Positions 36,662 to 44,820 of a stretch of DNA of 64,000 bases are shown piece by piece. Every line of letters begins with the position of its first letter. Positions within the stretch are counted from its first letter, which is position 1. Source of the stretch: an uncultured Algibacter sp. (GTDB taxonomy: Bacteria; Bacteroidota; Bacteroidia; Flavobacteriales; Flavobacteriaceae); NCBI GenBank assembly GCA_947502405.1, contig CANMZT010000001.1:62001-126000 (forward strand), written 5' to 3'. A program made the position numbers and the translations under genes. Below the pieces are notes generated by a model. It was not told the origin of the DNA. It did no database searches and was given only the letters and a program-made list of their open reading frames with translations.

Positions 36662-39265
36662 TTAAAACTGTTGTCCAATTATGAAGTGGGTTTCCCAATT
36701 ATTTCTCGAACCTGGTTGTCCAGGAATATCATCAAAACGACGTCCAAAATCAATACCTAATAAACCAAAGGCAGGCATGAAAATTCGAATACCTAAACCT
36801 GCTGATCGTTTGATGTCGAATGGGTTAAAATCTCTAAAACTATTGTATGATGAACCGCCTTCTAAAAATCCTAAAGCATAAATTTTTGCTGATGCTTTTA
36901 GTGTAATTGGATATCTAAGTTCTAAAGAAAATTTATTATAAATCGTACCTCCATCTTGATCTGATAGTGATTGATTTGGGTAACCACGTAACTGAACAAC
37001 TTCTCTACCATCTAATGCAAAATTACCTAAACCATCTCCACCAAGGTAGAATCTTTCAAAAGGGATATCTCCTCTATCATTATTGTATGCTCCTAAAAAA
37101 CCAAATTCTATTTTGGGTCTTAAAACAACGTTTTTAAATAGTTCAGTGTACCACTCACCTGAAAATTTTATTTTATAAAATTCTAACCAACTAAAACGTT
37201 CTTGGTCTATTTCTGCAATTCTTTCAGAAGCATTATTTCTTGCTGCTTCAGTTGCATTACCATCAGTTCTTATGGCGTCATTAATATCTCGTTCTTCTGC
37301 TAATGCTTCATAATCCACATCACTAAATAAAGAATATGGAAGTGAGAATTTAGCTGTTACATTAAAATTAGAACCACCTGTTGGAAATATTGGGTCTACA
37401 CTTGTGTTGTTTCTACTTAAACCAACGGTGTATGATAAGTTATTTGAGAACCCGTCGCCAAAAGTAAATAAGCCAGTATTGTAGTTATTCAAATCGTAAC
37501 GTTGGTAACTAATGGCTTGCGACAATGTGAAATAATCATCAGGTACAGATAATCGCTTTGCTAGTCCAAATGTAATTCCGGTTATGTTAAAGCTTCTATT
37601 TTTATCAGCATCTCTACTTACGGGATTAAATAAAAATTGTTTGGTATGTGATAAAGATGTAGAGAATTGTACTGGACGTTTTCCTCCTAACCAGGGCTCT
37701 GAGAATGAAAAACTATAGGTTTGGAAAAAACGGCTAGCTTGTAAACGTAACGCTAATTTTTGTCCATCTCCCATCGGTATTGGTTTATATGCTTCTTTAT
37801 TAAAGATATTTTTAATCGAAAAATTGTTAAAAGAAAGCCCTAAGGTTCCAATAAAACCACCACCACCATAACCACCTTGTAATTCAATTTGGCTAGATCC
37901 AGTTTCTTTTACAGAGTATTCCATGTCAATTGTACCTTCAACAGGATTTGGATTGTTGAAGTTTGGTGAAATTTCTTGAGCATCAAAAAATCCTAATTGA
38001 CCAAGTTCCCTAACGGTACGTACTACATTAGCTTTACTGTATAATTGTCCGGGTCTGGTTCTAAGTTCTCTATATATAACGTGGTCATTTGTTTTATCAT
38101 TTCCTACAACGCTTACACTATTAAAATAGGCAGGTTTACCTTCAGAAATTCTTACTTCTATATCAATGATATTGTTATCAGCACTTACTTCTACTGGATT
38201 GATACTGGAAAACAAATACCCATTATTTTGATATTGATTTGTAATATCAAGAGCATCAGGTTTAGTGTTGTCAGCAATACGTTTTTGTAATAAAATACCA
38301 TTATATGTATCTCCTTTTCTAATGCGTAAAAGTCTACTTAGTTGATTATCTGTATAAACAGTATTTCCTATAAATGTAATATCCCCAAATTCATATGGCT
38401 CACCTTCATTAATATCTATAACTAGAGAGATCGTTTTATTATCATTATAAATTATACTATCTGATAATATTCGGGCATCTCTATATCCGTTTTCTTTATA
38501 GGTGTCAATAACATGACCTAAGTCGGCTTGATATGAAGAATCAATAAATTTTGAGCGTTTTAGCAGTCTAATTCGATTTATTTTCTTCGTGCCTTTCATA
38601 CTTTTTCTAAGCTTTTTATCACTCAGAACATTATTACCATTAAAGGTGATGTCTTTGATTTTTACTTTTTCTCCTTTATCAATATTAAGAACCATATTAA
38701 CTCTTGCGGTCTCAGTTGAATCTTGAACATCAATGGTGTTAATATGTACTTTAGTATTTAAAAATCCGTCTTTTTTATATTTTTTTGTCAGGAAGTTTTT
38801 GGTAGTGGTTATTAAGTTTTCGGTAACCTTAGTACCTTTTTTTAATTTGTTATCGTTAATGATGCCTTCCTTTTTTCCTTTTTTTACACCATTAATTTTA
38901 AGCTCGTTAAGTTGAGGTAAATCTGATAATTTTATTTGTAGATAAGCTACATTGCCTTCAATTTTAGTAACATAAACTTCTATATCACTGAAAAGTTTAG
39001 AATTCCAAAGTTTTTTTATGGCGTTACCAATGTCTTCACCAGGAATAGTTATTTCTTTTCCTTTTCTTAATCCAGAATAAGTGATAATGGTTTTTTCACT
39101 AAAAGAGGTATTACCAGAAACAGAAATTTCAGCTAGAGTATATTTTTTGCCTTTACTAAAATTAGAATTTTGTGCACTAATATTTAGGCAGCCCATAAGA
39201 AATATTAGGGTAAGGCAAACTTTTAAAAATTTAGATGTATTTGTAATTTTAACTAAGTTGTTCAC
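36662..39265 (-). CDS. bamA: Outer membrane protein assembly factor BamA
   Basis: BamA folds and inserts beta-barrel proteins into the outer membrane. About five POTRA domains (roughly residues 45-420) precede an Omp85 barrel that ends in HFIIGQQF, with the family's GFRGY-like lid motif present as VQLRGYPNQS. The open frame runs back to 39379, deep inside uppS. I place the start at GTG 39265, which overlaps uppS by 17 bases and gives a reasonable signal peptide (KFLKVCLTLIFLMGCLNISAQ region) in an 867-residue protein. The alternative ATG at 39316 would overlap by 68 bases. Located with the skp genes as is usual. Confidence 0.94.
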   Translation of the reverse strand: MNNLVKITNTSKFLKVCLTLIFLMGCLNISAQNSNFSKGKKYTLAEISVSGNTSFSEKTIITYSGLRKGKEITIPGEDIGNAIKKLWNSKLFSDIEVYVTKIEGNVAYLQIKLSDLPQLNELKINGVKKGKKEGIINDNKLKKGTKVTENLITTTKNFLTKKYKKDGFLNTKVHINTIDVQDSTETARVNMVLNIDKGEKVKIKDITFNGNNVLSDKKLRKSMKGTKKINRIRLLKRSKFIDSSYQADLGHVIDTYKENGYRDARILSDSIIYNDNKTISLVIDINEGEPYEFGDITFIGNTVYTDNQLSRLLRIRKGDTYNGILLQKRIADNTKPDALDITNQYQNNGYLFSSINPVEVSADNNIIDIEVRISEGKPAYFNSVSVVGNDKTNDHVIYRELRTRPGQLYSKANVVRTVRELGQLGFFDAQEISPNFNNPNPVEGTIDMEYSVKETGSSQIELQGGYGGGGFIGTLGLSFNNFSIKNIFNKEAYKPIPMGDGQKLALRLQASRFFQTYSFSFSEPWLGGKRPVQFSTSLSHTKQFLFNPVSRDADKNRSFNITGITFGLAKRLSVPDDYFTLSQAISYQRYDLNNYNTGLFTFGDGFSNNLSYTVGLSRNNTSVDPIFPTGGSNFNVTAKFSLPYSLFSDVDYEALAEERDINDAIRTDGNATEAARNNASERIAEIDQERFSWLEFYKIKFSGEWYTELFKNVVLRPKIEFGFLGAYNNDRGDIPFERFYLGGDGLGNFALDGREVVQLRGYPNQSLSDQDGGTIYNKFSLELRYPITLKASAKIYALGFLEGGSSYNSFRDFNPFDIKRSAGLGIRIFMPAFGLLGIDFGRRFDDIPGQPGSRNNWETHFIIGQQF

Positions 39266-39989
39266 TTGTTTTCCCAAATCGTCGTTCTCTTTTTTGATAT
39301 TCAATAATAGCTTCATACAAATGTTGCTTGGTAAAATCTGGCCATAAAACACTTGAAAAGTATAATTCGGCGTAAGCAATTTGCCATAATAAAAAGTTAC
39401 TTATACGTTGTTCCCCACTGGTTCTAATAAGCAAATCTACATCTGGTAAATTTTGCGTGTAAAGATGCTCATTTATAATTGATTCATCAATTTTATCGGG
39501 CGAAATTATATTATTTTTAACTTTAATACTAATTTCTTTAACAGTGTTTATGATTTCTTCCCTTGAACCATAACTAAGTGCTAGGGTTAAAGTCATTCTT
39601 GTGTTGTTTTTAGTGTTTTCTATAACCTCAAAAAGTTCTTTATGAACTTTTTTTGGCAAGGTGTTTAAAGACCCGATTGCAGATAACTTTATGTTATTAT
39701 CTTGCAGTGTTTTGATCTCTTTTTTTAAAGAAGAGACTAAAAGTTTCATTAAAGTTTGTACCTCAAGCTTTGGTCTGTTCCAGTTTTCAGTAGAAAACGC
39801 ATAGAGTGTTAAATGTTCTACTCCTAATTCGGCAGAAGCTTCAACTGTTCTTCTAACAGACTTTGTACCATTTTCATGTCCAAAAGCTCGGAGCATTCCT
39901 TTTTGCTTTGCCCAACGCCCATTGCCATCCATAATAATTGCAATGTGTTTTGGTAATGCTCCAGTAAGAATTTTATCTTTTAAGTCCAT
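39249..39989 (-). CDS. uppS: Isoprenyl transferase (undecaprenyl diphosphate synthase)
   Basis: UppS condenses isopentenyl units into the C55 lipid carrier for cell-wall and polysaccharide synthesis. The 246-residue protein has the cis-prenyltransferase motif IAIIMDGNGRWAKQ with catalytic Asp21, the FGHENG region, and the closing motifs DLLIRTSGEQRISNFLLWQ and ELYF. The gene end overlaps the likely start of bamA by 17 bases, so the two are translationally coupled, and it follows the DUF6089 gene by 1 base. Confidence 0.96.
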   Translation of the reverse strand: MDLKDKILTGALPKHIAIIMDGNGRWAKQKGMLRAFGHENGTKSVRRTVEASAELGVEHLTLYAFSTENWNRPKLEVQTLMKLLVSSLKKEIKTLQDNNIKLSAIGSLNTLPKKVHKELFEVIENTKNNTRMTLTLALSYGSREEIINTVKEISIKVKNNIISPDKIDESIINEHLYTQNLPDVDLLIRTSGEQRISNFLLWQIAYAELYFSSVLWPDFTKQHLYEAIIEYQKRERRFGKTSEQLS

Positions 39990-39990
39990 T

Positions 39991-40677
39991 TTATTCTACG
40001 CAATAACATGGGTTTTCTCCAAAGGTATAGGTTAGTGTAATGCCCGAGAACACGTACCAATCGTTGTTGTTTATATTTCCAAAACGTTGTGGCTGTAAAG
40101 ATTCTCGCTCTGGAGCACTACCATCTAATTCATCTGAAAAAGTATATCGCGCTCCTATTTCAAACCCCAATATAAAGTTTTCTAAGAAATTAGTTTTAAA
40201 TCCTATTGCCATAGGAATGCCATAAGCCCAACTTGATGTGTTTTCTGGTGTTTGTATGCCATTTGCAAAATAATGATTGTCGTGGTGGGCTACTGTTATA
40301 CCTGAGTATAAATAAGGTGTGCCTAATTTTTCGCCAGAATGTAAGTTGAAATCAAGAAATGTAAATTCCATACCTAATGAAATCTCTGTGATTTTACTAG
40401 AAAATTCGTAACCTCTTTGAATTCGTCTTGGATCATCTGAATCCGTATCAATACCTTCAAGTTCACTAAAGATTATTGATGCTCTATATGAATGTCTTTT
40501 ACTTCTGTTCCATTTATATAATCCACCTACAGCAAATTGGTTTGGTGCTATATAATCAGTTGCACCTACATCACCAATAAAATTACTGCCTCCTAGAAAA
40601 ACACCTATTTCGTTAATTTGAGAAGTGCTTAATTGGAAGCTTAATATGCTTAATATCAATATAGTTAAATGCCTCAT
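39991..40677 (-). CDS. DUF6089 family outer-membrane protein
   Basis: A 228-residue exported protein with a signal peptide (about 1-19, ending LSTSQ) and eight or so beta strands. The INEIGVFLGGSNFIGDVG opening is, as I recall, the mark of the DUF6089 family that sits just before uppS-bamA in flavobacteria. The C-terminus (YTFGENPCYCVE) is unusual in having two cysteines. The position suggests a role in the outer membrane; the function is unknown. It is followed after 1 base by uppS. Confidence 0.85.
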   Translation of the reverse strand: MRHLTILILSILSFQLSTSQINEIGVFLGGSNFIGDVGATDYIAPNQFAVGGLYKWNRSKRHSYRASIIFSELEGIDTDSDDPRRIQRGYEFSSKITEISLGMEFTFLDFNLHSGEKLGTPYLYSGITVAHHDNHYFANGIQTPENTSSWAYGIPMAIGFKTNFLENFILGFEIGARYTFSDELDGSAPERESLQPQRFGNINNNDWYVFSGITLTYTFGENPCYCVE

Positions 40678-40861
40678 AAATATTCAAAAGTTTGCAAATA
40701 TAATAAATAAGATTAGCCAAATGTAATTTGAACTGAATTGTATTAGTGTAAAACAGAAATTCTTTTGAATTATTGTTGTTTTGGTGTTTGAATAGCTATT
40801 GAAATGATTTTATAAAAAGGGATGTTATTTGCTGTTTTGGTTATGAATTTAGCAGGCAAAT

Positions 40862-40950
40862 GCGTTAGGGATTGAAACGGCAGCTTTTGGCGAGGCGTGC
40901 ATCGAGCCAAAACTATAGTGTAAAGCCCGACCCTTGTGGTAACGCCCAAA
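40862..40950. repeat. 89-bp palindromic element (copy E)
   Basis: Outer arms GCGTTA (40862-40867) and TAACGC (40940-40945); inner stem TTTTGGC/GCCAAAA. It is identical to copy D at 32245-32333 in inverted orientation except one base. It ends 3 bases before the nadK stop codon and fills much of the 275-base gap to DUF6089. Confidence 0.85.
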
Positions 40951-40952
40951 AA

Positions 40953-41837
40953 TTAATTTCGTTTGTCTTCTCCCCAAAGCAGTTTTTTTCTAAGTGTTTG
41001 GAGGAAACTTTCATTCAAAAGGTCTATCATTTTTATTTTGAAATCGGCTTTTTTAATTTTTATTATTGTGCCGTTATCAAGTGTTGCAATTCTTGAATCT
41101 AGAGATATGAGGTGTTGTTTTTCTCGTCCGTTTACGCTAAGTTGAATTTCTGTGTTGTCTGGGATTACTAACGGGCGAGCACTTAAGTTGTGCGGAGCAA
41201 TTGGGGTAAGTACAAAACTGTTTGCACCTGGTGTAATTACCGGACCTCCACAACTTAGCGAGTACCCAGTTGAGCCTGTAGGGGTTGATACTATAAGGCC
41301 ATCGCTCCAGTAGGAATTAAGAAACTCATTGTCTAAATAGGTGTCTATAGTAATCATAGCAGTGGTGTTTTTTCGGCTCACTGAAATTTCGTTTAAAGCG
41401 AAATTCATAGATTCTATATCCTTATTTTTTGATGAGGTTTCAACTGCAAGAATGCTACGTTCGGAAATTCTGTATTTACCGTCTATGATATCTTGTATAG
41501 CTTTTTCAATGGCATTTACTTGTATGGTAGCCAAAAATCCGAGTCTTCCTGTGTTGATACCTATAATTGGAATACCTAAATCTTTAACAAACATTGTTGC
41601 TCTTAAAATGGTTCCGTCTCCTCCAATACTAACTAAAAAATCAAAACTAGTATCAAGCGCAGAAAATGTTTTATAGGTATTGTAATCTTTTATATTATGA
41701 GGCTCTTTATCTATAAGCTTATAAAATTCTGTTTCAATGTAAGCTTCGCTACCTTGGTTTTCAAGATATTTAAAAAGTGTTTCAACAGATTTTGGTGTAG
41801 TAGTGTTGTAATATCGTCCAAAAATGGCAACTTTCAT
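40953..41837 (-). CDS. nadK: NAD kinase
   Basis: NadK phosphorylates NAD to NADP in the cytoplasm. The 294-residue protein has the GGDGT motif (VSIGGDGTILRA), the NTGRLGFLA block, the NE motif in FALNEISVSR, and the glycine-rich TPTGSTGYSLSCGGP loop. Its gene lies head to tail behind a CBS-domain gene with a 30-base gap, the order common in flavobacteria, and a palindromic repeat directly follows the stop codon. Confidence 0.97.
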   Translation of the reverse strand: MKVAIFGRYYNTTTPKSVETLFKYLENQGSEAYIETEFYKLIDKEPHNIKDYNTYKTFSALDTSFDFLVSIGGDGTILRATMFVKDLGIPIIGINTGRLGFLATIQVNAIEKAIQDIIDGKYRISERSILAVETSSKNKDIESMNFALNEISVSRKNTTAMITIDTYLDNEFLNSYWSDGLIVSTPTGSTGYSLSCGGPVITPGANSFVLTPIAPHNLSARPLVIPDNTEIQLSVNGREKQHLISLDSRIATLDNGTIIKIKKADFKIKMIDLLNESFLQTLRKKLLWGEDKRN

Positions 41838-41867
41838 CTATTCGAAATTTTAGTAAACACGTAAAAA

Positions 41868-42527
41868 TTACATGTTTAAGTATTTTTTAAGGTAATCTGA
41901 GCGCTCTTTTAAACTCTCAATATAACCGTCTTCTTCATGTCCTGAAACAATATTATAACTGTATCTTCGGAATGTTTGTATGATTTCATTAAGCCCTGTG
42001 TTTCCAATTTTTAGAGTAACATGAACTAAATCTGTATTCATTTTTGAAACAAATGCTCCAAGAAGTTTGCCGTCATTCGATTCTACTATTTGGCTTATTT
42101 CGCTAAAAGAATAATCGTTAATGCCCTTTTCAACAACTAAAATACCACCAGCTTCAGAGAAAAAAGGCGATTCACTAAATAAACTGATAACATCGTTAAT
42201 CTCATAATAACCTAAATACTCATTTTGCTCATCTAAAACAGGCATAATATTGGTAGAGTTTACAGCAAAATCTTCAAGCACATCAAGCCAAAGCGTGTTT
42301 TTCCTAACATGAAAATCTTCTAATGCATACAAGTATTCATTTAATGGTTTGTCACTATCAAAACAATGCGCATCAGCTTCAGAGAAACAGCCTAAATATG
42401 CGCCGTAATCATTTTTAACAGGAATATGAGAAAAGGTAAGCTGATTAAACAACATTTGCAAGTCGCCAACTTTACTGTTAGCACTCAAAGGTTTTATATC
42501 GTTTATTATAAGTTCTGAAAGTTTCAT
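41868..42527 (-). CDS. CBS domain-containing protein
   Basis: A 219-residue cytoplasmic protein with a pair of CBS domains (about residues 1-135) and an ACT-like C-terminal part (about 140-205, ILVVEKGINDYSFSEISQIVES). CBS pairs sense adenine nucleotides. Its target is unknown; the fixed neighbourhood with NAD kinase invites a link to nucleotide cofactor status, but this is inference. The gene is divergent from pdxJ. Confidence 0.88.
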   Translation of the reverse strand: MKLSELIINDIKPLSANSKVGDLQMLFNQLTFSHIPVKNDYGAYLGCFSEADAHCFDSDKPLNEYLYALEDFHVRKNTLWLDVLEDFAVNSTNIMPVLDEQNEYLGYYEINDVISLFSESPFFSEAGGILVVEKGINDYSFSEISQIVESNDGKLLGAFVSKMNTDLVHVTLKIGNTGLNEIIQTFRRYSYNIVSGHEEDGYIESLKERSDYLKKYLNM

Positions 42528-42707
42528 TTATAGATTCTATTTTATTAATTCTGTAAAATATTCTCGCTTTGTGCTTCAACAAAATTCAAACTAAATTTTA
42601 AGTTAAGCTTGCTTCATTTACTATAATCAATAGAACTGCAAATTAATCAAAAAAATAGTATCTATGCTTGTTCTACTTTGTATTTTTGTCTTTTATAATT
42701 TGATTTT

Positions 42708-43421
42708 ATGACAAAGTTAAGTGTTAATATTAACAAGATAGCAACATTAAGAAACTCTCGTGGTGGTGATGTACCAAATGTGGTGCAATTTGCTAAAGAT
42801 GTACAACGATTTGGTGCAGAAGGTGTAACGATTCACCCGAGACCAGATGAAAGGCATATTCGTTATCAAGATGCACGAGATTTAAAACCCGAAGTTTATA
42901 CCGAATATAATATTGAAGGGAATCCGATAGAATCTTTTGTGAATCTAGTTTTAGAAGTTAAACCCACTCAAGTAACTTTGGTGCCAGATGCTGTTGATGC
43001 TATTACAAGTAATGCTGGTTGGGACACCATTAAACATAAAGGTTTTTTAGTTGAAGTGATTAAGGAGTTTCAGAATAACGATATCAGAACCTCCATTTTT
43101 ATAGATCCTGTATTAAAACAAATTGAAGGCGCAAAGGAAACAGGTACTGATAGGATTGAATTGTATACAGAAGCTTTTGCTCATCAATATGGATTGGGCC
43201 ATAAAGACGCTATAAAGCCTTATGCAGAAAGTGCTGAATTAGCTAATAATCTAGGTCTTGGTATTAATGCAGGTCATGATTTATCATTAGATAATATTAA
43301 ATATTTTAAAGAAAATATTCCGAACTTATTGGAGGTGTCTATAGGTCATGCTTTGGTGGCTGAAAGTTTATATTTAGGTGTTGAGAATGTAATTCAAATG
43401 TATTTACACAGACTTAAGTAA
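42708..43421 (+). CDS. pdxJ: Pyridoxine 5'-phosphate synthase
   Basis: PdxJ closes the ring of pyridoxine phosphate from 1-deoxyxylulose 5-phosphate and 3-amino-2-oxopropyl phosphate (DXP-dependent vitamin B6 route). The 237-residue TIM barrel has the typical LSVNINKIATLRNSRGG start, HPRPDERHI, and the LGINAGHDLSLDN and EVSIGHAL blocks. A perfect -7 element, TATTTTTG at 42681-42688, precedes the start by 19 bases, although its -33 partner is not evident. Confidence 0.97.
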   Translation: MTKLSVNINKIATLRNSRGGDVPNVVQFAKDVQRFGAEGVTIHPRPDERHIRYQDARDLKPEVYTEYNIEGNPIESFVNLVLEVKPTQVTLVPDAVDAITSNAGWDTIKHKGFLVEVIKEFQNNDIRTSIFIDPVLKQIEGAKETGTDRIELYTEAFAHQYGLGHKDAIKPYAESAELANNLGLGINAGHDLSLDNIKYFKENIPNLLEVSIGHALVAESLYLGVENVIQMYLHRLK

Positions 43422-43428
43422 TACATAA

Positions 43429-43453
43429 AGTCTAGTCGAGCACAGTCGAGACC
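43429..43453. repeat. Short dispersed repeat with GTCGAGCACAGTCGAGAC core
   Basis: A palindromic relative of the short GAGCGCAGTCGA repeat family, lying between pdxJ and the hydrolase gene. Confidence 0.5.
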
Positions 43454-43474
43454 TAAAATTAACAGAGAAATAAA

Positions 43475-44239
43475 ATGATATTACATTCAAATATTATAGG
43501 AGAAGGAAAGCCATTTGTTATTCTGCATGGGTTTTTAGGAATGAGTGATAATTGGAAAACACTAGGTAAACAGTTTGGTGAACTTGGTTTTCAAGTGCAT
43601 CTGGTAGATCAACGAAACCATGGACGAAGTTTTCATGATGATGCTTTTAATTATGAAGTACTAGCGGAAGATTTAAAACGGTATTGTGATGAGTATAAAT
43701 TGAAAGATATTGTTTTGCTGGGGCATTCCATGGGAGGAAAAACAGCAATGCTATTTGCTACATTATATCCTGATAGTGTTTCAAAATTACTAGTTGCTGA
43801 TATCTCTCCGCGGTTTTACCCTGTGCACCATGATGCTATTTTGGAAGGCTTAAGTGTCTTAGATTTTGATGCTATAAAAAGTAGAGGTGAAGCCGATAAG
43901 GTTTTAAGTAACTATGTGTCTGAAGTTGGAACACGAATGTTTTTACTTAAAAATTTATACTGGGTTGAAAAAGGTAAATTAGGACTTCGAATAAATCTAG
44001 AGATTTTAAAAGATGAGGTTTCAGAAGTGGGAGAAGCGTTGCCAAGTTATGCTACATTTGAAAAAGCCACATTATTTTTAAGAGGCGATCGTTCCGAATA
44101 TATAGGTGTTGGAGATGAAGCTATTATAAAAAATCATTTTCAAAATGCTAAAATTGTGACTATTTCCAATGCTGGACACTGGCTGCATGCTGAGAATCCT
44201 AAAGCGTTTTTTGAGGCGGTAGTTCAGTTTGTTAACTAA
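43475..44239 (+). CDS. Alpha/beta-fold hydrolase (YbfF-like esterase)
   Basis: A 254-residue alpha/beta hydrolase. The nucleophile elbow is GHSMGG (about residues 87-92), the oxyanion region is LHGFLGMSDNW, the acid lies in the FLRGDRSEY region and the catalytic histidine is in NAGHWLHAENP. The DQRNHGRS block is typical of the YbfF type of short-chain acyl esterases. The natural substrate is unknown. It is read in the same direction as pdxJ with a 53-base gap. Confidence 0.9.
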   Translation: MILHSNIIGEGKPFVILHGFLGMSDNWKTLGKQFGELGFQVHLVDQRNHGRSFHDDAFNYEVLAEDLKRYCDEYKLKDIVLLGHSMGGKTAMLFATLYPDSVSKLLVADISPRFYPVHHDAILEGLSVLDFDAIKSRGEADKVLSNYVSEVGTRMFLLKNLYWVEKGKLGLRINLEILKDEVSEVGEALPSYATFEKATLFLRGDRSEYIGVGDEAIIKNHFQNAKIVTISNAGHWLHAENPKAFFEAVVQFVN

Positions 44240-44271
44240 TTTTATTTTGTACATTTAGTAAAAATATTCAG

Positions 44272-44619
44272 ATGAATCTATTAATAAAACTTTTGTTAAA
44301 TGCCGTTGCTGTATTTGTGTTGGCACATGTTTTAAGCGGCGTAAGTGTAGATGGCTATGTTTCAGCCATAATTGTAGCCCTCGTTTTATCTATTCTAAAT
44401 TTATTAGTAAAGCCGCTTTTGGTTATATTAACACTGCCAGTAACCATTCTAACTTTAGGTTTATTTCTGCTAGTAATAAATGGTCTAATAATTCTTTTAG
44501 CTGATAAATTTATTGATGGATTTTCAGTAGCTAATATTTGGTGGGCAATTCTATTTAGCATCTTGTTATCCATACTACAATCGCTTTTACAGTCTTTCCT
44601 TAAAAAAGATAAAAAATAA
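44272..44619 (+). CDS. Phage holin family / YvlD-like small membrane protein
   Basis: A 115-residue protein with four membrane segments, matching the group annotated as phage holin family IV or YvlD-like (conserved early block LLLNAVAVFVLAHVL and NLLVKPLLVILTLPVTILTLGLF). In spite of the name, members are normal chromosomal membrane proteins in many phyla; no phage genes are near. Function unknown. It lies 32 bases after the hydrolase. Confidence 0.85.
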   Translation: MNLLIKLLLNAVAVFVLAHVLSGVSVDGYVSAIIVALVLSILNLLVKPLLVILTLPVTILTLGLFLLVINGLIILLADKFIDGFSVANIWWAILFSILLSILQSLLQSFLKKDKK

Positions 44620-44643
44620 CCTCAAAATCAGTCGATTAAAAAC

Positions 44644-44675
44644 TTTGTTAGGTGTGGAAAAATGTTGTATTTTTG
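44644..44675 (+). promoter_or_regulatory. Bacteroidota-type promoter for tig
   Basis: TTTG at 44644-44647, a 20-base spacer, TATTTTTG at 44668-44675. This is the best consensus match in the window. The transcript would have a leader of about 140 bases before the tig start. Confidence 0.75.
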
Positions 44676-44701
44676 CCACCCAATTTTAGTAGCAAAATAT
44701 T

Positions 44702-44759
44702 CTTCGAGGTCAATCCTCGAAGTTTCGATTGAAATTGTCATTCCCGTGAATACGGGAAA
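44702..44759. repeat. Two hairpins in the tig leader
   Basis: CTTCGAGG/CCTCGAAG (about 44703-44723) and TTCCCGT/ACGGGAA (about 44741-44758). The second, in the setting GTCATTCCCGTGAATACGGGAA, is a known-looking dispersed flavobacterial palindrome. Both lie between the promoter and the tig start. Confidence 0.65.
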
Positions 44760-44820
44760 CTTAAAGTATCAGGTAAAAACCTAATTGTTAAATGCCTTTT
44801 GAGGCTTACATGATTTTAAA

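Noticed and set aside
44272-44619. Possible prophage remnant suggested by a holin-family gene
   Set aside because: Only the family name points to phage. No integrase, capsid or lysis genes lie nearby and the gene sits between housekeeping genes.
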